Shown piece after piece: positions 49,640-58,394 of a DNA stretch of 64,000 bases. Numbering within the stretch: position 1 is the first letter of the stretch; each line of letters opens with the position of its first letter. The position numbers and the translations under genes are program-made. This DNA is from Candidatus Poribacteria bacterium (GTDB lineage Bacteria > Poribacteria > WGA-4E > WGA-3G): contig JAJEEK010000109.1 of NCBI GenBank assembly GCA_022821065.1, positions 62,001 through 126,000 on the forward strand. The letters run 5' to 3'. Below the pieces are notes generated by a model. That model searched no databases, was not told the origin of the DNA, and saw nothing but the letters and a program-made list of their open reading frames with translations.

Positions 49640-50449
49640 ATGCAAAAGGTTGCTGTTATTACGGGTGCAGCGAGTGGCATCGGACAGGGTCTGGCGGAGC
49701 GGTTTGCTGCGGAAGGTATGAATGTCGTCCTTGCGGATGTCGAAGAAACGGCATTAGCCAAACTTGCAGCAGCGTTAGAAACTAAAGGTGCGACAGTGCT
49801 CACTGTCCAAACGGATGTTTCAAATGCTGCCGAGGTCGAAAACCTTGCAGTGCAGACGCTGGACACTTTTGGTGCGGTACATATTCTTTGTAATAATGCC
49901 GGTGTTGTCTGTAGTCGTCCGATCTGGGAGCATACCGTTGCCGATTGGGAATGGGTGTTAGGCGTTAATCTTTGGGGTGTGATTCACGGTATCCGAGCGT
50001 TTGTGCCGCGTATGCTTGCCCAAGGGGATGCGTGTCATATCGTAAATACCGCTTCCATCTTGGGTCTGATCGGCGGTGGTGGAACAGGCATCTATAAGGT
50101 GAGTAAACACGGTGTCGTCGTCCTTTCTGAGGCACTTGCTGATGAATTGGCACAGAAAGGCGCAAATATTCAGGTGCATGTGCTGTGTCCCGGGTGGGTC
50201 CGTACAGGGATTTTGGATTCTGATCGGAACCGTCCAGATGCGTTGCAAAATCCAGATATGGAAGAGCCTCCGCTTCAACAAACACTTGGCGGTTCTGGAA
50301 ATGCCCGAGCTGAGATGGAAGCGGGGATGTCGCCTGCGGAAGTGGCGGAACATGTTTATAACGCTATTCAGAATGGGACCTTCTATATCCACACGCACCC
50401 TGAACACAAAGCGGCAATTCGTGAACGTATGGAGCGTATCCTTGAATAA
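49640..50449 (+). CDS. Short-chain dehydrogenase/reductase
   Basis: 269 residues with a complete active site: TGAASGIGQGLAERFA, VHILCNNAGVV, Ser in VNTASILG, Y-K-V-S-K, and VHVLCPGWVRTGI. The end (THPEHKAAIRERMERIL) is typical of the SDR branch close to C-factor and 17-beta-like enzymes. NAD(P)-linked oxidoreductase of unknown substrate. Five bases after the DUF169 gene, so presumably cotranscribed. Confidence 0.85.
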   Translation: MQKVAVITGAASGIGQGLAERFAAEGMNVVLADVEETALAKLAAALETKGATVLTVQTDVSNAAEVENLAVQTLDTFGAVHILCNNAGVVCSRPIWEHTVADWEWVLGVNLWGVIHGIRAFVPRMLAQGDACHIVNTASILGLIGGGGTGIYKVSKHGVVVLSEALADELAQKGANIQVHVLCPGWVRTGILDSDRNRPDALQNPDMEEPPLQQTLGGSGNARAEMEAGMSPAEVAEHVYNAIQNGTFYIHTHPEHKAAIRERMERILE

Positions 50450-50492
50450 CCATTTTGAATCCCAATAGGACGAGATACTGTCTACTTTCATT

Positions 50493-51020
50493 TTAGTCAG
50501 TCTCGCTGTCCCCTATTATCTGAACCCAAATAATAAAGACTCCACCTGTTAGGGTCACGCAACCGAAAATGGATCCTGCAGCGACTGATTTAATTTGATA
50601 TGATCGCATCTTCGCCCGATAGGCATCGGCGTAAGATTTGACATATTCAGGCGATTTTCCGATCAATCTTTCAGGTGGCGGATTTGATGGACGGATATAA
50701 TATGGAATCAGCAAACTTAAGGTTCCCACAGCACTCATTGAAGCAGTTAGGTAAAAAAGATCGTCCTGTCCATACCCAAGGGTCAAGTCGGCAATGAATC
50801 CAGTCATCAAACCACACATCGCTGCGGCGAAAGTCGCACTCATGCCCGATCCAAAATAAGCCAGCACATCAACATCGCTTTTCGCATCCGATTCAGCATC
50901 GGCTTTTGCCTGAAAATGTATAGCGTCGTGTGGCATATTCTTATAATGTTTAGAACCGCAGCCAGCAAACCCGATGCCCCACATAATTGACAAACAACAG
51001 AAATATAGCAAGAATTTCAC
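50493..51020 (-). CDS. Hypothetical membrane lipoprotein
   Basis: 175 residues from a GTG at 51020 with a strong SD (AAGGAGATTT). Lipoprotein signal MKFLLYFCCLSIMWGIGFAGC, then a polar stretch and three hydrophobic segments (SATFAAAMCGLMTGFIADL, FYLTASMSAVGTLSLLIPYYI, VAAGSIFGCVTLTGGVFIIWVQII). A family is not recognised. It is codirectional with the YjjX-like gene just upstream. Confidence 0.6.
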   Translation of the reverse strand: MKFLLYFCCLSIMWGIGFAGCGSKHYKNMPHDAIHFQAKADAESDAKSDVDVLAYFGSGMSATFAAAMCGLMTGFIADLTLGYGQDDLFYLTASMSAVGTLSLLIPYYIRPSNPPPERLIGKSPEYVKSYADAYRAKMRSYQIKSVAAGSIFGCVTLTGGVFIIWVQIIGDSETD

Positions 51021-51047
51021 AACAAATCTCCTTCATATCGCGGAAAG

Positions 51048-51596
51048 TTAGCTGCTAAAATAGAGGCTATCCTGAAGGAAAGGGATTAAGGCAAACGTTA
51101 CGGCTTGTGTATAGTTTTGTAATCTGTCTACTGCACCTTTTGTAAAAAAACCGCTGGCACTCTGTTTCTCTCTCGTGTTGACATCTCCGGTCAGTTCATC
51201 GATGATGTGTCCTAATTCGATGCCTGCCAAGAGTTTTTCAACAATCCAGTTTGGTAACTCGTACAATCCAGATGTGCCAACACTTTCTCGGTGCTGTTGA
51301 TCCAATATGTGGATGACGGTAAATTGGAACCATCTGTTATGTAGTTGAAGGACCCCACCCTCAATACCGACGAAAAAGCTGGCGTTTAGATGCTGTTCAT
51401 CGTTGATCCGCTTTGCATGCTCAGCACGGTTCTTAGCACCGACGAAAGTATCTTCATTAAAAGGTTGAGCAGAAACGCCAGAGTCAACGGATAATCCGTG
51501 AATCTCCAACGGACTGAAAAATCTTGAGAAACTTTGTCGGGTGCTCTCAATTTTTACGCGGTTTTCCGAGCCGATTAAAACTTTAGTAGGTTTCAT
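51048..51596 (-). CDS. yjjX: Inosine/xanthosine triphosphatase, YjjX (DUF84) family
   Basis: 182 residues from the ATG at 51596. Motifs: KVLIGSENRVKIESTRQSF, SGVSAQPFNEDTFVGAKNRAEHA, FFVGIEGGV, LPNWIVEKLLAGIELGHIIDELTG, ASGFFTKGAVDRLQNYTQAVTFALIPF. This is the whole signature of the family, which hydrolyses non-canonical purine triphosphates (ITP/XTP) to keep them from nucleic acids. A minus-strand TATAAT (51604-51609) ends seven bases before this ATG and overlaps the alternative ATG at 51605, so the message is probably leaderless and the start is 51596. Confidence 0.85.
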   Translation of the reverse strand: MKPTKVLIGSENRVKIESTRQSFSRFFSPLEIHGLSVDSGVSAQPFNEDTFVGAKNRAEHAKRINDEQHLNASFFVGIEGGVLQLHNRWFQFTVIHILDQQHRESVGTSGLYELPNWIVEKLLAGIELGHIIDELTGDVNTREKQSASGFFTKGAVDRLQNYTQAVTFALIPFLQDSLYFSS

Positions 51597-51641
51597 GCGT
51601 ATCATTATAGCACTTCTGAATAGAAAAACAAAGATTTAAAA

Positions 51642-51671
51642 TTGACATTTATCACCTGAAAGAGATATAAT
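51642..51671 (+). promoter_or_regulatory. Consensus promoter for the lipoprotein/permease genes
   Basis: TTGACA (51642-51647), 18-base spacer, TATAAT (51666-51671): both boxes perfect. It faces away from the yjjX-like promoter, forming a divergent pair. Confidence 0.75.
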
Positions 51672-51740
51672 AAATTAGATGGACTTCTTGATACGTGAGG
51701 TCCGCAAGCTGCACTTAAAACGTAGAATAGGAGAATTGAT

Positions 51741-52241
51741 GTGTTTCGCTTTAATTGGCAATTAGGAAAAGTCGCTATTGTCGGGACCTGTATGCTTGTC
51801 ATGTTCTCATGCGGGAGTGGTGAGATTCAGAATTTTGAGGGCATCGCGATCCACGCAGATCCGAGGACTGATAGGATCGATTTGCGGATTTATCTGACCG
51901 ACAGATACGGTACACCGTTAATATGGAACCAGAGCATTCTCAGTCCGAATGTTGGTGTGAGTACAATCTCCGAAGGGGATTTTACAACCAACGTTAAAGT
52001 CTACTCCATACGCAACGGCGAAAAACATAGGAAAGTCTACGATGGACGGTTGGTTGATCTGCGTTGGGCACAAGAACTCAATAGGCTGGATCGCCTCATG
52101 ACTGCGGAGATCCCGCGCTTCTTCATTGAAGAAGACCCAGAACGGGATACACATTTAGGCATTATCACAGTTGAAATCCAGACGGAAAAACAGGGACCTT
52201 TCATAGATACTTTAGAAAACGCTGAGATTTATAAGTTTTAA
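51741..52241 (+). CDS. Hypothetical lipoprotein
   Basis: 166 residues from a GTG at 51741 (SD AGGAGAATT). Lipoprotein signal FRFNWQLGKVAIVGTCMLVMFSC. The body is beta-rich (GIAIHADPRTDRIDLRIYLTDRYGTPLIW, GDFTTNVKVYSIRNGEKHRKVYDGRLVDL, HLGIITVEIQTEKQGPF) and resembles an Ig-like or C2-like sandwich; no family recognised. Driven by a consensus promoter and followed after 38 bases by an ABC permease gene, so it may be that transporter's outside partner. Confidence 0.65.
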   Translation: MFRFNWQLGKVAIVGTCMLVMFSCGSGEIQNFEGIAIHADPRTDRIDLRIYLTDRYGTPLIWNQSILSPNVGVSTISEGDFTTNVKVYSIRNGEKHRKVYDGRLVDLRWAQELNRLDRLMTAEIPRFFIEEDPERDTHLGIITVEIQTEKQGPFIDTLENAEIYKF

Positions 52242-52279
52242 GCCGACATCACGTAAGAAACGAGGCGACATCAGAAGAT

Positions 52280-53146
52280 ATGCCTATTCACACACAAGAC
52301 TACCGGCATTGGGAAGGCTCCCTCAAACCGCGCAATTATACGCGGTGGTGGATCATTGCAAAGGCTGAGCTCAAACTGCTTGCCCAGCGCAAAATTGTCC
52401 GATTAATCGTCGCCGTTCCGCCTGTTATCTACATCATCGTTCACGCGATACTTATCTATATCTCCAATCAAGTACCGGATGCGTTGCTCTGGTTTGAAGT
52501 TGATGCCGAGTTTTTTCAGCAATTCCTATTCCGAAACCCGAGTACGGGGCCCCCTTCCTCATTTCTCATCGCGCTGATCGCTATTTTCGGGGGTTCTGGA
52601 TTAATAGCCACAGATTTAAAGAACAACGCGCTCGCCCTTTACCTCTCCAAACCTATCTCATGGATAGATTACTTAATCGGAAAGCTCGCTGTTATAGGCA
52701 TCTTAATCGGTTGCTTGACGTTGGTTCCCGGACTCTTGCTGTTTCTTGAACACGCGCTACTGACCGATATCGCTTTTCTGAAAGAAAACTACTGGGTCCC
52801 GCTTTCGATCATCATCTACTCGGGCGTGATTACGGTGTCTGCGGGGTTATTGATGTTGCTATTCTCATCACTAACTTCCAATCCTCGCTACGCGACGATC
52901 GGTTTTTGCGCTGTGTGGTTCGGGTCACCTGTTATCTACGAGATACTTAAAGAGATTACGCGTACCAGCAGAACGGCGATTGTCTCGATTTGGGCGAACT
53001 ACGACATTCTCGGTTCAGCACTCTTTAACGCCCCACACAGCCATGTTGTGCATTGGGGTTGGTCGCTCCTCGTGCTGCTTGCGCTGATAGCTCTCTGTCT
53101 ATTCGTGCTCCACCGTCGGATTCGTGCAGTTGAGATCGTCAAGTAA
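52280..53146 (+). CDS. ABC-2 type transporter permease
   Basis: 288 residues, six or so membrane helices: LIVAVPPVIYIIVHAILIYI, PSSFLIALIAIFGGSGLIATDLKNNALALYLSKPISWIDYLIGKLAVIGILIGCLTLVPGLLLF, IIIYSGVITVSAGLLMLLFSSLTSNPRYATIGF, LLVLLALIALCLFVL. The loop ATDLKNNALALYLSKPISRxxY-type signature is usual for ABC-2 permeases of the drug/lipid export kind. No ATP-binding gene is beside it, so it must pair with one outside the window. SD weak. Confidence 0.8.
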   Translation: MPIHTQDYRHWEGSLKPRNYTRWWIIAKAELKLLAQRKIVRLIVAVPPVIYIIVHAILIYISNQVPDALLWFEVDAEFFQQFLFRNPSTGPPSSFLIALIAIFGGSGLIATDLKNNALALYLSKPISWIDYLIGKLAVIGILIGCLTLVPGLLLFLEHALLTDIAFLKENYWVPLSIIIYSGVITVSAGLLMLLFSSLTSNPRYATIGFCAVWFGSPVIYEILKEITRTSRTAIVSIWANYDILGSALFNAPHSHVVHWGWSLLVLLALIALCLFVLHRRIRAVEIVK

Positions 53147-53149
53147 CGG

Positions 53150-54010
53150 TTAGTACAACCTTGCGCCGTTTGCATCCCACATCTCGTCCTGAGAATAAAT
53201 CTGTGGGGGTGCTATAGGTGCCAGTGTTGGCAGCCAGTCTTGGCGGAATTGTTGGACGAGTCGCACTGCGTTCTGGTAGGCGATGCGTTCCTTTATTTCA
53301 TCGTCAAGCCGTGCTGTCTCAATCTGATTTTGGACCAGCCGAAAATCATAATACGGCAAATCACTGCCGAACATAAGCCTATCGCTACCGAGGTTGTTAA
53401 CAAGGTGTACAAGATCCCAACTCTCATCCGCGCCTTCCGGTTTCTGTGCTACGTCAAACCAGACGTTTTCACACCTTCCGCATTGCTCAATGGCATCAAG
53501 ATGTCCGGCTTTGTTCATCGACACATGTCCGATGATAAACGTTATTGACGGAAATCGCTTTGCGTACGCGGCAATATTTCGGGTGGAACCTGCTTGATGG
53601 AGTAGGCAGAGACCCCCGTGCATCGCGACAACTTCGAGGAATGCGTGAAGTTCACCGCCGAGTGAATGTCCAGACAGAGCGGGATGACAGACGAACCCAA
53701 CCAAACCGTCTTCCTGCATGGCTCGCGCTAATTCATTAACCCCTGCTTGTTCATGTCGGACTTCCACGATTCCCAATCCAATCGGAAAACGTTCTGGATG
53801 CAGTCTGCACGCGTTGGCGATTGTCTCGTTTTGGGTTCGCGTGTCGCGTACGCCGTTCGCTTGTGGTCCGCCCGCTGTTGGACACGGGATCGCACCGATA
53901 ACGTTTGCCGAAGCCATCCGGGCAAGGCATCGTCCAACACTCTGTCCAACAACCGGTGCACGTGATACCGTCATACCAATATGGCAATGAACATCAAAAT
54001 AGGGATGCAT
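53150..54010 (-). CDS. Amidohydrolase-2-type metal-dependent hydrolase
   Basis: 286 residues from the ATG at 54010 (AAGGA upstream; further upstream reading lacks support). YFDVHCHIG holds the first metal His pair (H-x-H), then GFVCHPALSGHS, GGLCLLHQAGS, TFIIGHVSMNK and the late Asp in MFGSDLPYYDF. This is the amidohydrolase-2 / ACMSD-like TIM barrel, acting as decarboxylase or hydrolase on ring or lactone acids. It stops four bases from the convergent permease gene. Substrate unknown. Confidence 0.85.
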   Translation of the reverse strand: MHPYFDVHCHIGMTVSRAPVVGQSVGRCLARMASANVIGAIPCPTAGGPQANGVRDTRTQNETIANACRLHPERFPIGLGIVEVRHEQAGVNELARAMQEDGLVGFVCHPALSGHSLGGELHAFLEVVAMHGGLCLLHQAGSTRNIAAYAKRFPSITFIIGHVSMNKAGHLDAIEQCGRCENVWFDVAQKPEGADESWDLVHLVNNLGSDRLMFGSDLPYYDFRLVQNQIETARLDDEIKERIAYQNAVRLVQQFRQDWLPTLAPIAPPQIYSQDEMWDANGARLY

Positions 54011-54144
54011 TTTTTTATTTTTCCTTGTGGTTCGATGAGGCGAGTTTAGGCATTGCGTGCTTTTCCGTAGCGTTGAAGAAACACCCAAGCAAAAACCCCT
54101 CCATTTTACTACGGGCTACGTGTTCTATGTGTGCAGTTCCGCCG

Positions 54145-54912
54145 TTAGAATTCTGGCACAGGTGCGTAGGTGTTAAAGCCGTCTGTTCTATCTTTGCCGT
54201 GCAAGAGATAGATGTGATGTTTCCGTCGCCACTCCGCCCCTGGGTAACGGACGTTTGCTGGCATATAGCGCATTGTGTAGCCACATCGCCGTTTCTGAGA
54301 AACGTTTGGACTCGAATTGTGGATTGTCCACGCGTCATGGAAATGGCACTCACCGACCTCTAACTCCAAGTCAACTGCTTTGGATAGGTCTAAGTCCTCA
54401 TCGACAACTTCGCTGCCAAAGAGCATGTTTTTCCGGTCAACAGTTTCATAGCGACGGTCGCGTAGACTGTGGCTTCCAGGGATGACACGCATACACCCGT
54501 TTTCAACTTTCGATTCATCGACCGCGAGCCACATCGTAATAACGTGCATCGGTTCAAGCGATTTGCCCCAGTAAACACCGTCCTGATGCCACGGGACCTC
54601 CATGCCGTCGTTTTCACGTTTGCTGATAAAGTGGCTCGACCAGAGGATGATGTCCGGTCCGATGAACCGTTCGATGACCTTCAACACGCGTGGGTGTGTC
54701 AGGTATTTGAAGAGATACGGATGCTCAAAATGTGGAACATCCATCTGCTCCGGACGTCTATCTGCTGGCAGATTTGCGATCATTTCGTCCACATAGTCTC
54801 GAAGTTCGTCTAACTCCGGTTCCGTGAAGATACGTCCGAATTTAATATACCCGTTTTCCTTGTAAAATTTGACCTGCTCATCAGAGACGGTCGTTTCCAA
54901 TTGCCAATCCAT
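54145..54912 (-). CDS. Phytanoyl-CoA dioxygenase (PhyH) family protein
   Basis: 255 residues. VKFYKENGYIKFGRIFTEPELDEL at the start, H-x-D in VPWHQDGVYWGK, distal His in FHDAWTIHNSSPN and Arg in RRCGYTMRYMP; C-terminus HIYLLHGKDRTDGFN. Only distantly like the one at 44030. Fe(II)/2-oxoglutarate-dependent hydroxylation of an unknown substrate. SD AGGTGA. The 135-base gap to the amidohydrolase on the same strand leaves a joint operon possible. Confidence 0.85.
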   Translation of the reverse strand: MDWQLETTVSDEQVKFYKENGYIKFGRIFTEPELDELRDYVDEMIANLPADRRPEQMDVPHFEHPYLFKYLTHPRVLKVIERFIGPDIILWSSHFISKRENDGMEVPWHQDGVYWGKSLEPMHVITMWLAVDESKVENGCMRVIPGSHSLRDRRYETVDRKNMLFGSEVVDEDLDLSKAVDLELEVGECHFHDAWTIHNSSPNVSQKRRCGYTMRYMPANVRYPGAEWRRKHHIYLLHGKDRTDGFNTYAPVPEF

Positions 54913-55031
54913 GTGTCACCTATTTTTCAGTTTTTGATTTGTTATAATTTCTGAAACTATACTCAGCACTTACGACGCATATCAAAGCATAACAACACAG
55001 CACAAACTAAAAGTTCGTGGTACAATAAGGT

Positions 55032-55871
55032 TTACTCTATTTTTATTTTTCCCCAAACAGTAGCGAGTTTATCGTTTGGTGAGACAGCCTCTGCTCCTAA
55101 CGTCCGTGCAAGCCCTTTTTCGGCGATGTCAGTTATCTGATCTTCTGTTAGCACGACATTGAAGAGTGCGACCTCATCCATAACACCGTCTGTGAGACTT
55201 CGGGAAGCGACACTAGGCTCACCGCCAATAGAGAAAGGGCTTAGATTATCCTCATTCTCATCGGCTTGTGCAGCAATATCTTTTTCCGATTCTAATTTCC
55301 CATTCCGATACAACTTCATCGCGCCTTTTCGGTCAGCAGTTGCAGCGAGATGGTGCCACTTCCCATCATTGATCGGTGATGTGCCGAAGAGATGGATACC
55401 TGCGCCTTGTGCTAATCCGACCCAAAACAGCGGCTTTCCTTTGTTGTTCGGATCAAGGTTACCGCGAACCGCCAAAAGATAGCCGTGTCTCGGCATAGCG
55501 AAATCAGCCTTTTCGATGAGGGTTGCGTGCCAATCGTCGGGTGTCCTCGAATACTTGAACCATGCGACCATAGAAAAATTCGCTTTTCCGACGTTCAGGA
55601 TCGGGGAAATGCCAGCGTTAGCCAAGCCGCCGCTTTTGAATTCCAATCCACCTTCAAATTTGCCATCCGTCCACTTCACAGGTTCTAAAAATTCCGCATC
55701 AAGTGCGTTTTCCGTTAAGTCCTTGGCGAGATCGCCGCCATCCTCGTTGAAAAGCCAGACGGCTACTGCCGTAGTGGGATCAACTGCGGTATGTCCTTGT
55801 GTGGTAAACAGTAGGACGGCAACACCTATAACAGACCAGAAAATGCTCGGTTTTTGATATCTACCTCTCAT
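55032..55871 (-). CDS. Secreted LamG-domain protein with WG tail
   Basis: 279 residues. Signal peptide (FWSVIGVAVLLFTTQGHTA). LamG pattern: VAVWLFNEDGGDLAKDLTENALDAEF, FEGGLEFKSGGLA, FSMVAWFKYSRTPDDWHATLIEK, GKWHHLAATADRKGAMKLYRNGKLESEK, LTDGVMDEVALFNVVLTEDQITDIAEKG. It ends EAVSPNDKLATVWGKIKIE, the same tail as on four proteins 32-37 kb away, although this gene is on the opposite strand. SD GGGGGTAA. The 160 bases beyond its stop include CAGCACTTACGACGCA and ACAAACT..AGTTCGTGGTACA, possibly a worn relative of the 121-bp elements. Confidence 0.85.
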   Translation of the reverse strand: MRGRYQKPSIFWSVIGVAVLLFTTQGHTAVDPTTAVAVWLFNEDGGDLAKDLTENALDAEFLEPVKWTDGKFEGGLEFKSGGLANAGISPILNVGKANFSMVAWFKYSRTPDDWHATLIEKADFAMPRHGYLLAVRGNLDPNNKGKPLFWVGLAQGAGIHLFGTSPINDGKWHHLAATADRKGAMKLYRNGKLESEKDIAAQADENEDNLSPFSIGGEPSVASRSLTDGVMDEVALFNVVLTEDQITDIAEKGLARTLGAEAVSPNDKLATVWGKIKIE

Positions 55872-55956
55872 CTACGTTACCCCCAAGATTATTTGCTTTG
55901 GATTTTGACACACCTTTGTATCAGATGTCAAGCAATTTTTTCGTTTTCGGTAAACG

Positions 55957-56020
55957 TCGCGACCGGAGATCGCTCCTACAAAGAATACACTAATGAATCG
56001 CGACCGGAGATCGCTCCTAC
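55957..56020. repeat. Two copies of a 23-bp palindromic repeat
   Basis: TCGCGACCGGAGATCGCTCC followed by TAC occurs at 55957-55979 and, identical, at 55998-56020. Each has a GCGA...TCGC stem. They sit between the LamG gene and the receptor gene; only two copies with an 18-base gap. Confidence 0.65.
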
Positions 56021-56155
56021 CGGAGAAAATCTGTCATTGACTTTTTAGTTGAGTATGCTACAATATTGTTCGTAGCTATGCAATATTACGATGTGGATTC
56101 TACGGTCACATCACTGTTTTATCCGAAACCCAACATATCTTATATTGAGGAATAC

Positions 56156-58387
56156 ATGAATTTTAGCAGACAATTTTATGGTTTGGTTCTCTTAATACTA
56201 ATGTCGGTATGTTTAACTGCTGTTGCCGAAGAAGAAATCAAAGAGGTTGTTCGATTGGAAGAGATCGTGGTTACGGCGCGTAAACGTGAGCAGCGATCCT
56301 TTGAGGTGCCGCTCTCCGTCTCTACACTCCGTGGCGATCGGTTTGACACGCTGCGTTCCTCGGGTATGGATGTGCGTTTTTTATCGAATCGCACGCCGAG
56401 TTTGCAGGTAGAGTCGTCGTTTGGACGTATCTTTCCGCGCTTCTATATTCGTGGTCTCGGCAATACAGACTTTGATCTCAACGCTTCACAGCCGGTTTCG
56501 CTGCTCTATGACGGCGTTGTACTCGAAAATGCGTTGTTAAAAGGATTTCCAGCCTTTGATTTGGATAGAGTTGAAGTCCTACGGGGACCGCAAGGTACGT
56601 TGTTTGGACGTAATACGCCTGCTGGTACTGTGAAGTTTGAATCGGCACGTCCGACACAGAACTTGGAAGGATACGGACGGGTGAGTTACGGACGGTTCAA
56701 TAGCAGTAATTTTGAGAGTGCTATATCGGGTCCGATCATTCCTTCTGTGCTTTCCGCGCGGCTTTCGCTGCTTACACAGTGGCGAGACGACTGGGTAGAT
56801 AACGAGCACACCGGTGAAGACGACGTTTTGGGTGGGCATCGGGATTTGGCGGGTCGTTTACAGTTGTTGTGGACCCCCATGCCAGCGTTGGAAGCACGGT
56901 TCAAAGCCCATGCCCGCGATCTCGATGGCACGGCGCGCCTGTTTCGTGCCAATATCTTATCAAAGGGTGAAGGCGGCTTGGTGCAGGATTTTGCCCGTGA
57001 CCGCATCGCACACGACGGACCCAATGAACAAACACTGCGTACGCAGGGGCTGTCGGCTGAAGTCCGCTACGATATTGGGGACTTCCAACTCGTTTCATTG
57101 ACAGGATTTGAACGCCTGACGAATTTCTCGCGTGGAGATATTGACGGCGGATACGGTGCAGCGTTTCTTCCTGTGAGCGGTCCCGGCGAGATTCCCTTCC
57201 CTTCTGAAACCGCTTCTGGTATTCCGAACCTACGGCAATTTAGCCAAGAAGTCCGCCTGATGAGTCCAGCAGTGCACCGACTCGCCTACCAATTCGGTTT
57301 ATACTATTTTTCGGAGTTCGTGGAGATGGAAGATTTCAACTACGATACACTGGCGGGTGGTACCTTAGATGGCGTGGCGCGCCAAGAGCAAAAATCTACA
57401 GCACGGGCGGCGTTCGCAGCACTAACCTTCCAAATGCTTGAGAACCTCGAACTCGGTGCCGGTCTACGATTGTCGCACGGTGCGAAGGACTATACAGCAT
57501 GGCGGGATGAGGCACCCGCTGTTACCGAGGCAGGTCCACTCGGTCCTATCCACGAGAACCCCGAAGATACCGTCTGGAGCGGGGATATGAGCCTCCGCTA
57601 TCAAGTGGCTTCTAATGTGCAAACGTATCTGCGCGCGGCGCGCGGATTTCGGGCACCGAGCATTCAGGGACGCTTGTTGTTTGGTGATACTGTTACAGTC
57701 GCCGATACCGAGACGATTCTCTCCTTTGAAGGCGGCACGAAGTTCCGCGTGTGGGGCCAGCGGTTGCATCTGAATATGGCGGCATTCCAGTACCTTATGC
57801 AGGATCAGCAGTTGACTGCAGTCGGCGGCGAAACCAATTTCAATCGGTTGGTAAACGCCGATAGCACGATTGGACGCGGTGTTGAAGCAGAGTTGATTTT
57901 TATGCCAATCACGGCATTGGAAATTTCAGCAGGCTTCAGCTACAACCACACACGCATTGACGATCCGAATTTGACGATACAGGGATGTGGTGCACCGTGT
58001 ACGATGTTGGACCCGTCTGTTGCTGAAGGAATTTTCTCTATTGATGGCAACAGTCTGCCACAAGCACCGGGATGGATCGCAGATGTGGCACTGAGCTACG
58101 CGCTCTCGCTGCCATCGGACATCCGCCTTGTTGCATCCACAGATTGGGCATATCGTAGCCGGGTACGGTTCTTCCTCTACGATTCGGTGGAATTCGGCGA
58201 TGATTGGATCCTGATTGGTGGTGTTCGGCTTGCCTGCCTATTACCGTCCAGCGATATAGAAGTCGCACTTGTCGGGCGCAATATCCTCAACGATACGTCT
58301 CCGACAGGGGGCATTGATTTCAACAATCTGACGGGTTTTGTCAATGAACCGCGGTTTTGGAGCCTGGAATTGGTGCGGCGTTTTTGA
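56156..58387 (+). CDS. TonB-dependent outer-membrane receptor
   Basis: 743 residues from the ATG at 56156 (GAGG upstream; the longer reading has no leader). Signal peptide FYGLVLLILMSVCLTAVA. A TonB-box-like EEIVVTARKR is followed by a plug domain (EVPLSVSTLRGDRFDTL, FYIRGLGNTDFDLNASQPVSLLYDGV, DLDRVEVLRGPQGTLFGRNTPAGTVKF) and a 22-strand-type barrel ending in FWSLELVRRF, with the terminal Phe needed for outer-membrane insertion. RNTPAGTVKF in place of RNAxGG marks the ferric-siderophore/xenobiotic-like branch common in marine bacteria. Next to three large hydrolase-like genes, it may import oligosaccharides; ligand unknown. Confidence 0.85.
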   Translation: MNFSRQFYGLVLLILMSVCLTAVAEEEIKEVVRLEEIVVTARKREQRSFEVPLSVSTLRGDRFDTLRSSGMDVRFLSNRTPSLQVESSFGRIFPRFYIRGLGNTDFDLNASQPVSLLYDGVVLENALLKGFPAFDLDRVEVLRGPQGTLFGRNTPAGTVKFESARPTQNLEGYGRVSYGRFNSSNFESAISGPIIPSVLSARLSLLTQWRDDWVDNEHTGEDDVLGGHRDLAGRLQLLWTPMPALEARFKAHARDLDGTARLFRANILSKGEGGLVQDFARDRIAHDGPNEQTLRTQGLSAEVRYDIGDFQLVSLTGFERLTNFSRGDIDGGYGAAFLPVSGPGEIPFPSETASGIPNLRQFSQEVRLMSPAVHRLAYQFGLYYFSEFVEMEDFNYDTLAGGTLDGVARQEQKSTARAAFAALTFQMLENLELGAGLRLSHGAKDYTAWRDEAPAVTEAGPLGPIHENPEDTVWSGDMSLRYQVASNVQTYLRAARGFRAPSIQGRLLFGDTVTVADTETILSFEGGTKFRVWGQRLHLNMAAFQYLMQDQQLTAVGGETNFNRLVNADSTIGRGVEAELIFMPITALEISAGFSYNHTRIDDPNLTIQGCGAPCTMLDPSVAEGIFSIDGNSLPQAPGWIADVALSYALSLPSDIRLVASTDWAYRSRVRFFLYDSVEFGDDWILIGGVRLACLLPSSDIEVALVGRNILNDTSPTGGIDFNNLTGFVNEPRFWSLELVRRF

Positions 58388-58394
58388 TATCCGA

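Noticed and set aside
54965-55026. Possible fourth copy of the 121-bp element downstream of the LamG gene
   Set aside because: Only worn traces (CACTTACGACGCA and a weak inner hairpin); ends and duplication cannot be shown.
55957-56020. Two 23-bp identical repeats as a minimal CRISPR
   Set aside because: Only two copies, an 18-base gap, and no cas genes anywhere in the window.
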